NCBI RefSeq assembly: GCF_004770475.1
Contig: NZ_RQHK01000003.1
Coordinates: forward strand, 248,001 to 312,000
Direction: 5' to 3'
Origin: Leptospira mtsangambouensis
GTDB lineage: Bacteria; Spirochaetota; Leptospiria; Leptospirales; Leptospiraceae
DNA: 64,000 nucleotides
The notes below the pieces were generated by a model, which did no database searches, had not been told where the DNA came from, and saw only the letters and a program-made list of their open reading frames with translations. Numbering within the stretch: the first letter of the stretch is position 1; each line of letters starts with the position of its first letter. Positions 46,113 to 55,630 of this stretch are shown one piece after another. The position numbers and the translations under genes were made by a program.

Positions 46113-47425
46113 AACGAAACATTTACATCTCTTTTTTTCTTTTTCTGATTTTAGGTGCGAGTGTTTTGATTTATCTCAACCAAAGAGAAGTTCCCATTGA
46201 ACAGGTGTTCCCTGGAAAAGTTTGGGCAAAACCAATTGAAAACCTACCAGATTTAAAGGCAGTAGGGGCACCAACCGCAAAAAATTGCGGAAATTGTCAC
46301 ACGGAAATTTATGAAGAGTGGAAACGTTCCACCCATGCCAATGCCCTTTCGGATATCCAATTTCAGTCAGAATTAGCAAAACCAAGTTCACCAAAATGGA
46401 TTTGTTTGAACTGCCATATTCCTGTCCAAAACCAAAGAGAAACCATCATCACTGGACTAAAAAATGGAGATTATTTCCGACCAATAGAAATTGTAAATCC
46501 TAGTTTCAACCCAGAGATGAAAGCCGAAGGTGTCACTTGCGCATCTTGCCATGTTCGTGTGGATTCTGAAACTAAAGAAAGTTATGTGATTGGTGGAACA
46601 GGCGGAACTTCACCGCCTCATCCTGTAAAAATAGATCGCAAACAGTTGCTTAGTCGTTGTTACGATTGCCATAATGAAACTTATACTTTAAACGAATCAC
46701 TTGTTTGTTCTTTCCAAACAGGCACAGAGTTAATCGCTACTAAATCAAATGAATCCTGTTCTTCTTGTCACCAACCAGAAGTTCGTAGGTCATTTGTAAA
46801 ACCATCCCTAAACAAACCAATCCGAAGATCACACAAACATGGATTTATTGGAGGAGGAGTTCCAAAATCTTTTGAACTGTATTCTGACCAAATTCGATTG
46901 GGTTATAAACCAGGGATTGTCCTTTCCAATATAAAAGTAGAAAACAATACAGTCGAATTGACCTTAACCAACACAAATGCAGATCATCATGTTACAACTG
47001 GAGATCCTGAAAGATTTTATCGACTAACACTCACAGGTCTAAATAAAAAAGGAAATATTGTTTTTAAAGAAGAAACTACAATTGGGCAAGAATGGTCTTG
47101 GTCTCCTTCTGCAAAAAAAGTTAGTGATTCGCGAATTCCATCGGGGAAAAACTTTGTTTGGACTTTGGAACAAAAGGATCCTCTGATTGAATCTTTTCTT
47201 TTCCAAGCGGTTCACGTTCGGTTAAAGGACAAAACTTCTGACTATATGATCCTTTCTTCTAGTAACCTTTCCTCTCCGTATAAAGAAAAAGTGGAAAAAA
47301 TGAAAGATTTGTATCCTCATAGTTCGATTATCATTGAATCAATCTACCAATTGAAAACAAAAAATAGAAAGGACACTCCTTTAGAAGAACTTTTCCGAAG
47401 GAATATACAGAGAAAAGGTGAATAA
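46109..47425 (+). CDS. Pentaheme c-type cytochrome coupled to a rhodanese
   Basis: From the TTG at 46109, which overlaps the rhodanese stop by 4 bp, the product has 438 residues. The first ~20 form a signal anchor (IYISFFLFLILGASVLIYL). Five CXXCH sites follow: CGNCH, CLNCH, CASCH, CYDCH and CSSCH, all in the first ~235 residues. CHTEIYEEWKRSTHANAL is typical of the cytochrome c554 family. A beta-rich C-terminal domain contains NADHHVTTGDPERFYRLTL. The protein is a paralog in layout of 36964-38184. Electron acceptor for sulfur oxidation, or donor for reduction, is inferred from the neighbour. Confidence 0.87.
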   Translation: MKRNIYISFFLFLILGASVLIYLNQREVPIEQVFPGKVWAKPIENLPDLKAVGAPTAKNCGNCHTEIYEEWKRSTHANALSDIQFQSELAKPSSPKWICLNCHIPVQNQRETIITGLKNGDYFRPIEIVNPSFNPEMKAEGVTCASCHVRVDSETKESYVIGGTGGTSPPHPVKIDRKQLLSRCYDCHNETYTLNESLVCSFQTGTELIATKSNESCSSCHQPEVRRSFVKPSLNKPIRRSHKHGFIGGGVPKSFELYSDQIRLGYKPGIVLSNIKVENNTVELTLTNTNADHHVTTGDPERFYRLTLTGLNKKGNIVFKEETTIGQEWSWSPSAKKVSDSRIPSGKNFVWTLEQKDPLIESFLFQAVHVRLKDKTSDYMILSSSNLSSPYKEKVEKMKDLYPHSSIIIESIYQLKTKNRKDTPLEELFRRNIQRKGE

Positions 47426-48131
47426 AGTTCTTTGTATTATTCCAGCAAGAGATGAGGAAGAGGGCATCTTTCGTGCGTTAAATGGCCTAATCGATGGTTC
47501 TGGTTTAAGTAAATCTCAGTTTATAGTCGTCAACAATGCATCAAAAGACCAAACCCCAAAGATTGTAAAAGAAATGGGTTTGTTGTTATTGGACTGCCCA
47601 AAAATTGGATATGGTAATGCTTGTTTGGTGGCATTGGATTGGATCAATCAATCAAAATTGAATCCCGAATATATTTTATTCTGTGATGCGGATGGTTCAG
47701 ATGATCCTTCTGACATTCAAAAATTGATTCGGGTGATAGACGAAACAAAATCCGATTTAGTGATTGGTTCAAGGACTATTGGGAATGTTGAGAAAGGTGC
47801 TTTGTCCCCAATCCAAATTTTTGGAAATGCTCTCACTTGTTTTTTGATCGTCCTCTTTTTTCGACGTAAATTTACGGACATGGGTCCGCTTCGAATTGTC
47901 AAATATACATCCTTTCACAAATTACAGATGCAGGATCCAACTTGGGGATGGAATATTGAAATGCATATAAAGGCTATGCAACTTGGGTTTGATATTCGTG
48001 AAATTTCAGTCAATTATCGAAAACGTTTTGCGGGTGTTTCCAAAATTTCTGGAACAATTTCAATGTCTTTGCGTGTGGGTATCAAAATTTTATTCACTTT
48101 CTTTCGGTTATTAATTTTCCGTGTACGTTAG
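47418..48131 (+). CDS. Family 2 glycosyltransferase, polyprenyl-phosphate sugar synthase-like
   Basis: The 237-residue GT-A protein begins VLCIIPARDEEEGI, has VVNNASKDQTP, the metal-site region ILFCDADGSDDPSD, and MGPLRIVKYTSF followed by TWGWNIEMHIKA. These match dolichol/polyprenyl-phosphate hexose synthases, which load a sugar onto a lipid carrier on the cytoplasmic side. The start is GTG at 47418, 8 bp inside the cytochrome gene. The GT-C gene overlaps its 3' end by 11 bp, so the lipid-linked sugar probably feeds that enzyme. Confidence 0.85.
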   Translation: MNKVLCIIPARDEEEGIFRALNGLIDGSGLSKSQFIVVNNASKDQTPKIVKEMGLLLLDCPKIGYGNACLVALDWINQSKLNPEYILFCDADGSDDPSDIQKLIRVIDETKSDLVIGSRTIGNVEKGALSPIQIFGNALTCFLIVLFFRRKFTDMGPLRIVKYTSFHKLQMQDPTWGWNIEMHIKAMQLGFDIREISVNYRKRFAGVSKISGTISMSLRVGIKILFTFFRLLIFRVR

Positions 48132-49404
48132 TCATCAGTTTTTGAAAGTTCTTTTGTTTTTGATTTATCCGATTCTTTTATTTGTTTCGGTACATTTTGG
48201 AAATAGAAATGAATTCAGTGTAATCCTTGTAGTGGCCTTTGTTTTGCCCCTGTATTTTTATTTTTTATCAGACATCCTACCTTTGTTTGGGAATCGCTTT
48301 TATCTTTTTCTTTTGTATGGAATTTTCTTGCGAGTAGTTGTGATTGGCTCTCCTGCAGTTTGGAGTGATGATATTTATCGTTATTTATTTGATGTAAAAC
48401 TATTTTTGAATGGCATCTCACCTTATCATCATACTCCTCGAGAATTTTTTGAATTTGGGAACGCTTTGAATCTGGGGTTGGACTTTTTGTTTTTGAAGAT
48501 GAATAGTCCTGATTATTATTCCGTTTATCCTTTGTTATTACAAATTTTTTATTCCTTGGGAACTTTGTTAGGTTCTATATTTGGAAACAGTTTGGTGGGA
48601 ATTCAGATTCTCTTTGTTGTAGTCGAAAGTATCAATTTGGCTCTTATCCGAAAATTATACCCGCATAGCGAAAACAAATCTTATTGGTTGTATTTTGGAA
48701 ATCCGATTGTCATCATCGAAGGAGTATCTCAAATGCATCCTGAGGTTCTGGTAGTCACAGGATTTTTATTTATATTTATTTTGAGGTCCAATTGGTTTCA
48801 TTTGTTATCTTTTTTTATCCTAACACAATTAAAGTTAAATTTATTTCTTTTTGTTTTTGGATTTCGTGGAGACAGAAGGTTTTGGATTCGTTTGGGATTG
48901 GTTTTGATTGTTTCGCTTTTGATTTGGAAATTGACAGTGTTTTCTGATTTGTTATTGCAAGGCAGTTCCGGTATCGGACTTTTTTTTCATTCCTTTCGAT
49001 TTGCTGGTATTTTGGAACCTTTTTTCTATTTCATTTTATCGATATTCGAAGCCGAGTATTTGTCTGGGGTCATTTCATTTTCTATTTTGGGCTTTGTTCT
49101 TATTTATTTATTCAAAGAAAAATATTTTTATCGCCTAACAATGATGAATTCTTTTTTGGTTTTGTATTCTTTGTTTCTTTTGTTTTCGCCAGTCATTCAT
49201 CCTTGGTATTGGATTCCATGGATTTTGTTTATGGTCGAAAAAAAGAATGCCATAAAAATTCTGTCTTTCATTGTATTTTTGGCTTTTTTATCTTACGGAA
49301 TGTATGTGTATTATGAATTCGTATACATCCATTGGCTGGTTTCAATTTTGGTTTTAGGTTTATATGGGAAAAAACAAATTAATTATCTTCGCAAAACAAC
49401 CTGA
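48121..49404 (+). CDS. GT-C-like polytopic glycosyltransferase (putative)
   Basis: The 427-residue protein has about ten transmembrane segments. VWSDDIYRYLFD in the first large loop is the expected acidic catalytic motif of GT-C enzymes, and HPWYWIPW in a late loop is also found in such mannosyltransferase-like proteins. It is paralogous in layout to 43241-44557. The start is GTG at 48121 inside the GT2 gene, and the DUF2064 gene starts 41 bp before its stop. Confidence 0.78.
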   Translation: MYVSHQFLKVLLFLIYPILLFVSVHFGNRNEFSVILVVAFVLPLYFYFLSDILPLFGNRFYLFLLYGIFLRVVVIGSPAVWSDDIYRYLFDVKLFLNGISPYHHTPREFFEFGNALNLGLDFLFLKMNSPDYYSVYPLLLQIFYSLGTLLGSIFGNSLVGIQILFVVVESINLALIRKLYPHSENKSYWLYFGNPIVIIEGVSQMHPEVLVVTGFLFIFILRSNWFHLLSFFILTQLKLNLFLFVFGFRGDRRFWIRLGLVLIVSLLIWKLTVFSDLLLQGSSGIGLFFHSFRFAGILEPFFYFILSIFEAEYLSGVISFSILGFVLIYLFKEKYFYRLTMMNSFLVLYSLFLLFSPVIHPWYWIPWILFMVEKKNAIKILSFIVFLAFLSYGMYVYYEFVYIHWLVSILVLGLYGKKQINYLRKTT

Positions 49405-49960
49405 ACTTGGAAAAGTAAAAACTCGCCTAGCAGTGAGTATTGGAGAAGACCAAACTTTAAAAATTTATAGGGAGCTCCTTGTAATCACAAAAAAAATAAC
49501 TTCCAATCTCTCTGTTGAAAAAATAGTGTATTGGGATCATCTTCCTATTGTGAATCCTTTAGAATTTGAGTTTGGTGATTCAACGAAAGTCCAAGCAGAA
49601 GGAGATCTTGGAGTTAAAATGAGAACTGCCTTTGAAGATGAATTCCGGTCAAATTTTGGAAAGGTTGTGATCATTGGAACCGACTGTCCCTTTTTAACAA
49701 AGGAAATTTTAGAGAAGGCATACCTGAGTTTGGATACAACTGATTTTGTAATTGGTCCTGCTTTGGACGGAGGATATTATCTTTTGGGGATGAGAGAATT
49801 TTTTCCCTATGTTTTTGATTCTATTCCCTGGAGCACAAGTGAAGTTCTTCCGCTTACACTTGAGGTTATACAGAAAAATAAAAAAACTGTTACTTTACTT
49901 GAAGAGTTAAATGATATTGATGATATCAATGACCTCAAAGAATGGAAAGGTACACTTTAA
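49364..49960 (+). CDS. DUF2064/TIGR04282-type transferase
   Basis: The 198-residue protein starts KLIIFAKQPELGKVKTRLA, the family hallmark, and contains GDLGVKMRTAF, IIGTDCPFLTKEIL, GPALDGGYYLLGM and PWSTSEVL. It is a small nucleotidyl/glycosyltransferase-like GT-A fold; TIGR04282 proteins are often next to GT2 genes in clusters of unknown chemistry (from memory). Here it closes the rhodanese-cytochrome-GT2-GT-C series. It overlaps the GT-C gene by 41 bp and the convergent OmpA-like gene by 4 bp. Confidence 0.87.
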   Translation: MGKNKLIIFAKQPELGKVKTRLAVSIGEDQTLKIYRELLVITKKITSNLSVEKIVYWDHLPIVNPLEFEFGDSTKVQAEGDLGVKMRTAFEDEFRSNFGKVVIIGTDCPFLTKEILEKAYLSLDTTDFVIGPALDGGYYLLGMREFFPYVFDSIPWSTSEVLPLTLEVIQKNKKTVTLLEELNDIDDINDLKEWKGTL

Positions 49961-50433
49961 GGAAGTGGTTGTAATTTAATTTCGACACGTCTGTTGAGAG
50001 CTTGGTGTTCTTTTGTTTTGTTAGGTGATTTTGCATTACCATAAAACAATCTTCTGATTTGGTTTGGTTCCACAAAGTGGATCAAAAAGAAACGTTCTAC
50101 TTCTAACGACCTTTTTTCGCTAATGATAATATCTTCAGAAGCCGTTTTTCCTTCATTTGCATGTGCATGAATGTACACAGAATAGTTACGATTTTGGTTT
50201 AAAAAATCTGCAACGGGTTGTAATCGAATTAAATCTGATTTAGAAATTTTAGAAGAATGATTCGAAAAGTAGATCGTAAATGATTTTTCATCGGAAGCCT
50301 GTTCCGTTTTTTTATAAGGATTCTCAAAAACATATCCTTCCTGCGCGACAAGATCTTTTGTGAATAAACAATATTGAACAGTGTAAGTTAACAAAAGCAA
50401 ACGAAGGCTTTTGTTTAAAAGTAGATGGCGCAT
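49957..50433 (-). CDS. OmpA-family domain protein, exported
   Basis: The 158-residue protein has a signal peptide (about 1-30) and an OmpA C-terminal domain: FTIYFSNHSSKIS, LQPVADFLNQN, YIHAHANEG, SEKRSLEVERFFL and ALNRRVEIKLQP. The NRRVEI region resembles the peptidoglycan-binding signature, so it should hold the outer membrane to the cell wall. There is no barrel, and no clear lipobox. It is a single gene convergent with the DUF2064 gene. Confidence 0.85.
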   Translation of the reverse strand: MRHLLLNKSLRLLLLTYTVQYCLFTKDLVAQEGYVFENPYKKTEQASDEKSFTIYFSNHSSKISKSDLIRLQPVADFLNQNRNYSVYIHAHANEGKTASEDIIISEKRSLEVERFFLIHFVEPNQIRRLFYGNAKSPNKTKEHQALNRRVEIKLQPLP

Positions 50434-50535
50434 AGTCTAATCATCGGATAGTTTGAAAATAATCAATATGATAGATTTTAAAAATGTGATTGAAATATGT
50501 CCCTTCCAATTCATTTTCAAGTGTAAGGTGTATGA

Positions 50536-51555
50536 ATGAAACTAAAAGATTTAGCTGAACAATTAGGTGCAAATTTCACTGGTTCCGGTGATTTAGAAAT
50601 CAATGGGATTAAAGATTTGGAGCACCATACTCCCGTAGATCCAAATAGCATTTATTACGTAGCTTCTAAAAAATACTTAGCCAAACATAAAAAAGCTTCG
50701 GATGTAAAAGTAGCTTTAACAGTCGATTCGCTTGCTTCACAATTTCCTAATGCTATTATTATTCCAGAAGAAGGTTCTAAGGTAAAATTCATTCAAGTTG
50801 TCTCTTTGTTTGAAAAAAAACCAAAATATGTGGCTTCTATTTCCTCCAAAGCTAGTATCCATCCTTCCGCCAAACTTGGGAAAGATGTGACGATTATGGA
50901 TTTTGCTGTGATCCAAGAAAATGTAGTCATTGGTGATCGCGCCGTTATTTATCCCAATGTTGTTTTGGAATCAGATGTGGAAATTGGAGAAGAAACAGTT
51001 TTAAAATCTGGTGTCGTCGTATATTACAATTGTAAGTTGGGGAAAAGAAACTTGATCCATTCTAATACTGTCATTGGTGCAGATGGGTTCGGGTTTTATG
51101 ATTATGCAGGGGTGCGGTACAAAGTCCCTCAAATTGGAAACGTCATCATTGGTGATGAAGTAGAAATGGGTGCTCATTGCACTGTGGACCGAGCCGCTCT
51201 TGAATCCACCACCATTGGGAATTTTACAAAGTTTGATGACCATGTGCATGTCGGTCATAACTGCCGTGTTGGAAATTACGTTTATATTGCGGGTGCCACT
51301 GTACTTGCTGGTTCTGTTACGATTGAAGACGGATGTTTCCTTGCAGGGCAATCTGCGGTAGCAGAACACCTAACAATGAAAAAAGGTTCGATTTTAATGG
51401 GCTTATCGGGACTTACCGAAGATTCTAAAGAAAAAACTGCATACTTTGGAATTCCCGCAAGACCAGCATTGGAAATGCATCGAATTCACAGTTCGTTGCC
51501 AGTGTTACCAGAAATAGCAAAAGATTTTTCAAAAAGAAAGAAGTTGGAGTCCTAA
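50536..51555 (+). CDS. lpxD: UDP-3-O-acylglucosamine N-acyltransferase
   Basis: LpxD adds the second acyl chain in lipid A synthesis. The 339 residues include the N-terminal uridine-binding domain (about 1-95) and a left-handed beta-helix of hexapeptide repeats (about 100-300). DDHVHVGHNCRVG contains the catalytic-type His, and IGADGFGFYDY is the LpxD signature. The C-terminus has an expected helical extension. A second in-frame candidate start is absent; the ATG at 50536 fits the family. Confidence 0.95.
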   Translation: MKLKDLAEQLGANFTGSGDLEINGIKDLEHHTPVDPNSIYYVASKKYLAKHKKASDVKVALTVDSLASQFPNAIIIPEEGSKVKFIQVVSLFEKKPKYVASISSKASIHPSAKLGKDVTIMDFAVIQENVVIGDRAVIYPNVVLESDVEIGEETVLKSGVVVYYNCKLGKRNLIHSNTVIGADGFGFYDYAGVRYKVPQIGNVIIGDEVEMGAHCTVDRAALESTTIGNFTKFDDHVHVGHNCRVGNYVYIAGATVLAGSVTIEDGCFLAGQSAVAEHLTMKKGSILMGLSGLTEDSKEKTAYFGIPARPALEMHRIHSSLPVLPEIAKDFSKRKKLES

Positions 51556-51566
51556 AGACTTCGACT

Positions 51567-51914
51567 TTATTTTTTAGATTCTAAGATCCACTGTTTCCAG
51601 ACATCTGGAACAAATCCAATGGTTGCGCGTTTTCCATCTCGAACGATTGGAGTTTTGAAAAGAAGAGGGTTTGTGAGTAAGGCCTCTTCTTTGTCGTATA
51701 ACATGTATTTGAGATTTTTGTCTTCGTAAACTTTGGATTCTGTATCAACCAAGTCATCTAAACTGACACTACCGAGAATGGAACGAAGTTCTCCCTTGCT
51801 CATCTCTTTTTCCTGCAGGTTGATGAACTGAAAATTCACACGACGTTCTTGGAAGAAGAGTTGAGCCTTCTTCGTGTCTTTGCATTTTTTGGTTCCGAAG
51901 ATTTGGAGATTCAT
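51567..51914 (-). CDS. ArsC/Spx-family thioredoxin-fold protein
   Basis: The 115-residue protein begins LQIFGTKKCKDTKKA, a single-Cys CxxxK(K) active site of the ArsC/YffB group, and ends with LLFKTPIVRDGKRATIGF, the conserved cis-Pro region. It may be a glutathione-independent reductase or a non-arsenate YffB-like protein; it lacks a second CxxC Cys. It overlaps the upstream 79-residue gene by 4 bp. Confidence 0.85.
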   Translation of the reverse strand: MNLQIFGTKKCKDTKKAQLFFQERRVNFQFINLQEKEMSKGELRSILGSVSLDDLVDTESKVYEDKNLKYMLYDKEEALLTNPLLFKTPIVRDGKRATIGFVPDVWKQWILESKK

Positions 51915-52150
51915 CCAAAAATAGACTTTTTGAAATCTTCTAAAAGAGGTTCAGGACCTGACAACATCAATTCGATTTGGTCTTTGTCCAAATCATACAT
52001 GACATGTGCTTGTAGGTATAAAGTGAATTCTTCTGCAGAAACTTTTTTGGCATCGAAGTTTTCTTTTAGAAAGTTATACCAAGCAGCAAGGATGACTTTT
52101 TGGTGAGCCAATTCTTTAATACCGATGGTAATGATTTTAGAAGGTTTCAT
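51911..52150 (-). CDS. Small conserved-looking hypothetical protein
   Basis: A 79-residue, mainly helical protein with no signal peptide or known motif. DLDKDQIELMLSG and SKIITIGIKELAHQK are its most distinctive parts. The 4-bp overlap with the ArsC-like gene supports that it is a real gene expressed with it. I do not recognise it. Confidence 0.65.
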   Translation of the reverse strand: MKPSKIITIGIKELAHQKVILAAWYNFLKENFDAKKVSAEEFTLYLQAHVMYDLDKDQIELMLSGPEPLLEDFKKSIFG

Positions 52151-52188
52151 GTAATTTTCTTAAAAATGATACTTTCATCAATGGATCG

Positions 52189-53013
52189 TCAATCCAAAAA
52201 CCTTTGGAAGACTGAAAAATAAAGAACCCATGATCCCGTATTCATATCTAACCTTCGAAAAGTTTGTGCAGTGCTCACAGTGGCATCTAAGATTCGAGTG
52301 TCATCAATCACACCCACTTTCCCGTCGGCTCGTATATAGAAACTTGAAGTTTCTCCATTATAGTTTCCGCTAAACTTATCGATGGCAACATGATGATAAC
52401 CAAGGCCAATTTGAAAAAATGTGTTTTCGTATAACCTGTGATTGATGGCAGTCTCTGCTCGATATGCAAGCCCACTTCCTCGTAACCTTCCTTTTTGATT
52501 GAAGTATTGGGTATCCGGAGGTAACTCACCCACTGAATATCCTCTTATGTTCCAATCAGCAGAGGTAAATCCAATCCCCAACCCGTTTTCCCATTCCCAA
52601 TTTCGAAAGATAGGCATTGAAAAGTAATACATTCCTAGAACATGGTAGGAATAAATTTCAGACCGAAGTTTTGTATAATAAAGGTCGCTTGTAACTTCGG
52701 TTAGGTGTAGCATTTGCCAATCATTCCTACCAACAACAAACCCGACCCTTGATCTTGAATCCAAAAGGAAACGAACAAAACCTTCATACAAGTTGGTGGA
52801 CTTTCCTCCACTCAAACTGACGTCAGAAAAAACCAATGGATTAAAGGTAGAAGAGAACTGTTTTAGGTCACCGTCAAATCGACCTGGAATTCGTTCACCA
52901 GCACCATATCGCATGCCCACTTCGATCCCTGAGGGTTCGGCGACCAAGTTACCAAGAGCCAGAGAAGAAATCATAAAAACCAGAAGCGAAAGGATCACAA
53001 TACATCTTGACAT
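52189..53013 (-). CDS. Putative outer-membrane beta-barrel protein
   Basis: The 274-residue protein has a signal peptide (about 1-25, ending LVAEP) and amphipathic strand pattern such as GIEVGMRYGAGER, YEGFVRFLLDSRSRVGFVVG, FFQIGLGYHHVAID and a final WVLYFSVFQRFLD. This suggests an 8-12 strand barrel of the OmpW or leptospiral type; the exact family is not recognised. It is a single gene divergent from the fused transporter/decarboxylase gene. Confidence 0.68.
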   Translation of the reverse strand: MSRCIVILSLLVFMISSLALGNLVAEPSGIEVGMRYGAGERIPGRFDGDLKQFSSTFNPLVFSDVSLSGGKSTNLYEGFVRFLLDSRSRVGFVVGRNDWQMLHLTEVTSDLYYTKLRSEIYSYHVLGMYYFSMPIFRNWEWENGLGIGFTSADWNIRGYSVGELPPDTQYFNQKGRLRGSGLAYRAETAINHRLYENTFFQIGLGYHHVAIDKFSGNYNGETSSFYIRADGKVGVIDDTRILDATVSTAQTFRRLDMNTGSWVLYFSVFQRFLD

Positions 53014-53048
53014 AACAATTTATTCCAATTTCGTGAGGAAGAACCAAT

Positions 53049-55295
53049 ATGGAAACACTCTTTCAAAACGGATCTACGTTTAATCTGATTTTAGGATCAG
53101 ACATTCTCAGCCCTTATTTCTATCTCATTTTGATTGCCTCTGTGTATTTGAGCTTTCGATTGGGATTTCCACAAATTCGTTTTCTCTTCCTCGCTCTCAA
53201 GATCCTTACGGGCAATATGGACTTCAAAGGTTCCAAGGGACAATTGGTTCATTCACAGGCATTTTTCGCAGGAATCGGTTCTTCGTTACTTGTAGGTTCT
53301 GTGATTGGAACGGCTTTGGCCATCGCATATGGCGGAATTGGCGTTCTTTTTTGGATTTGGGTCATGAGTTTACTCGTGATGCCCGTCCGTTTTGTTTCTT
53401 CAACACTCGCAGTCAAATTTAGAAACCAACTTCCGAGTGGTCGTTATCTTTCTGGACCAATGTATTTTATCGAAAAAGCTTTGCGGGCCAAATGGCTTGC
53501 CGTTGCCTTTTCCCTCGCAAGTTTGGTAACAGTCCTTTTGTTCGGTGGAATTTTTCCTTATGTGGGACTGACATATATCACCAAAGAGGGTTTGAGTTTA
53601 TCCGGTTTATCAGGTCCAATTTCCATTTCTGTCATTTTACTTTTTATTGTCATTGGTGGTGTTAGGCGAGTTGGTCGCGCTGCTTCCATCCTTGCTCCTA
53701 TTGGTATCATTCTTTTCATTTTTGGTTACGTATCTTTGTTTTCCGGTGGAATGATTTCCTTTTTTGGATTTTTGTCGGACGTTACAAAAGAAGCGTTTTC
53801 TATCAAGGCCTTACAAGGTGGTGGGGCATTTGGGATTTTACGTGGTCTTTCTGTTTCCCTAAGTACTTTCTTTTTGTCTACCGAAACTGCAGTCGGAAAA
53901 TCTTCAGGGATTGCTGGGGTAGTTCGAACTGATTACGCCGCAAAACAAGGGTTAGTGAGTATGCTTGCCTCCTTTTTTGAAGGATTTGTGATGGCGACAC
54001 TCGTTGGTTTTGTTTTGTATTCTTACGGAGCAGTCAATTTAGAAACTATTCTTTCCTTCCCAAATCGAATTTTAGAACAAAAGGAATCATTGCCAGCCAT
54101 TCTATTTTTTGTATCCTTCCTTTGTTTTGGAGTTCTTAGTCTTGCTGGTTGGTTCTATAGTGGAGAACAAAATGCATTTTATGTATTTGGTGAAAAGTTT
54201 TCCAATTTTTTTAGAATGTTATTCATCGGATCAACTCTTGGTTTTGCGTATCTTTATGTAAAATACGGAATCGATGTATTTATATTTGTAATGCATTGGG
54301 GTTATATTGCAGCAGTCATTACTAGTGTGCCATTGTTAGTTTCTCTTATGTTGCTTGGTAAATCGGCCAATTTGGAGCTAAAAAAGTATCTTTCCGAATC
54401 AGGTGCTCGTTACGAAATTTTCAAAGACATTTACCTATTGTTTTTAACCTTACTTCCTAAAAACTTAATTTCCAAACTCTTTGGTTACTTCTCCATGTTT
54501 AAGATGCCAAGATTTATGATGATTCCCATCTTAAAGGCATTTGCTAAGGCTTATAAAATTAATTTGAGCGAAGCGGAACTTGAAATTAAAGAATATGCCT
54601 CTCTCAATCAATTTTTTACTCGTGCCCTTCGTGCGGAAGCAAGGATCATCGATTCGGCGGCCAACGCTGTGGTTTCTCCTACAGATTCTAAAATCACAAG
54701 CTTTGGAAATATCAGCCAATCGACCATTATCCAAGCCAAAGGGATTGATTATTCCGTAAAAGAATTGTTAGGTTCCGAAAAGTATTATCCTTACTTCACA
54801 AATGGTAAATACATTACCTTTTATTTATCCCCACAAGATTACCACCGCATCCACAGTCCATTCGCTGGTCAAATTCTTGGATATTATTATGAGCCGGGAA
54901 AACTTTTCCCTGTGAATGATTTAGCAGTTCTCAATATTCGTGGACTTTTCCCTAAAAACGAAAGGCTTATCACCTTCTTACAAACGGAATACGGCAAAAT
55001 AGCTGTCATTAAGGTCGGGGCGTCTAACGTAGGTAAAATTCGAGTGACGTATGACAATAAAATCGTCACAAACAATTGGATTCGTTTTGCGAAGGAACAC
55101 CATTACAAAGATGTTTCTATTATGATCGACAAAGGGTCGGAACTGGGACGTTTTGAAATGGGGTCCACAGTCATCCTTGTTTTCGAAAATGACACCATCG
55201 ACTTGACAAACATCACCCTCGGTGACAAAATCCAATACGGAACCACAGTTGGGAATTTTCGTTCCAAAACGACAAAACTACCGGTGAAACCTTAA
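53049..55295 (+). CDS. Fusion: AGCS-family transporter domain and phosphatidylserine decarboxylase
   Basis: The 748-residue frame joins two proteins. Residues ~1-440 match the alanine/glycine:cation symporter family: [52 protein letters not shown] and an EGFV region near 315. Residues ~455-745 are phosphatidylserine decarboxylase: [21 protein letters not shown] (Asp of the triad), [13 protein letters not shown] (His) and [11 protein letters not shown], where G-S is the self-cleavage site making the pyruvoyl group. All catalytic residues are present, so the decarboxylase should be active. A good GAGGAAG precedes the ATG. The join shows no stop or frameshift. Confidence 0.85.
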   Translation: METLFQNGSTFNLILGSDILSPYFYLILIASVYLSFRLGFPQIRFLFLALKILTGNMDFKGSKGQLVHSQAFFAGIGSSLLVGSVIGTALAIAYGGIGVLFWIWVMSLLVMPVRFVSSTLAVKFRNQLPSGRYLSGPMYFIEKALRAKWLAVAFSLASLVTVLLFGGIFPYVGLTYITKEGLSLSGLSGPISISVILLFIVIGGVRRVGRAASILAPIGIILFIFGYVSLFSGGMISFFGFLSDVTKEAFSIKALQGGGAFGILRGLSVSLSTFFLSTETAVGKSSGIAGVVRTDYAAKQGLVSMLASFFEGFVMATLVGFVLYSYGAVNLETILSFPNRILEQKESLPAILFFVSFLCFGVLSLAGWFYSGEQNAFYVFGEKFSNFFRMLFIGSTLGFAYLYVKYGIDVFIFVMHWGYIAAVITSVPLLVSLMLLGKSANLELKKYLSESGARYEIFKDIYLLFLTLLPKNLISKLFGYFSMFKMPRFMMIPILKAFAKAYKINLSEAELEIKEYASLNQFFTRALRAEARIIDSAANAVVSPTDSKITSFGNISQSTIIQAKGIDYSVKELLGSEKYYPYFTNGKYITFYLSPQDYHRIHSPFAGQILGYYYEPGKLFPVNDLAVLNIRGLFPKNERLITFLQTEYGKIAVIKVGASNVGKIRVTYDNKIVTNNWIRFAKEHHYKDVSIMIDKGSELGRFEMGSTVILVFENDTIDLTNITLGDKIQYGTTVGNFRSKTTKLPVKP

Positions 55296-55297
55296 AA

Positions 55298-55621
55298 ATG
55301 TCGAATTCACAACTTGCCACCTTCCCAAAAGAAATTTCTTTCGACGATGATTCTTTGTACATCGAATGGAAGGATGGCCATGGGTCGAAGTATTCCCTTC
55401 TGGATTTACGTAAAAAATGCCCATGTGCCACTTGTCGGGGCGGGCATGGTGGAAAAGTAGGGGATGCAACGGGCCATATCCAGTCCATCAAACTCCTTTC
55501 TTGGACCAAAGTGGGTCGGTATGCGATTTCCATTGTCTGGAGTGACTACCATAACACTGGAATTTACTCGTATGACAATCTCCGTGCCTATTCGGACGGA
55601 TTTGCGAGCGCATTCGACTAA
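55298..55621 (+). CDS. DUF971 domain protein
   Basis: The 107-residue protein has the DUF971/GBBH-like N-domain: WKDGHGSKYSLLDLRKKCPC near 24-43, with C-P-C-A-T-C-R, and YAISIVWSDYHNTGIYSYDNL near the end. Such domains bind iron or occur in Fe-S/Mrp-related proteins and BBOX-like enzymes. It starts 2 bp after the fusion gene and is probably co-transcribed. Confidence 0.87.
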   Translation: MSNSQLATFPKEISFDDDSLYIEWKDGHGSKYSLLDLRKKCPCATCRGGHGGKVGDATGHIQSIKLLSWTKVGRYAISIVWSDYHNTGIYSYDNLRAYSDGFASAFD

Positions 55622-55630
55622 TCTCTCTTA

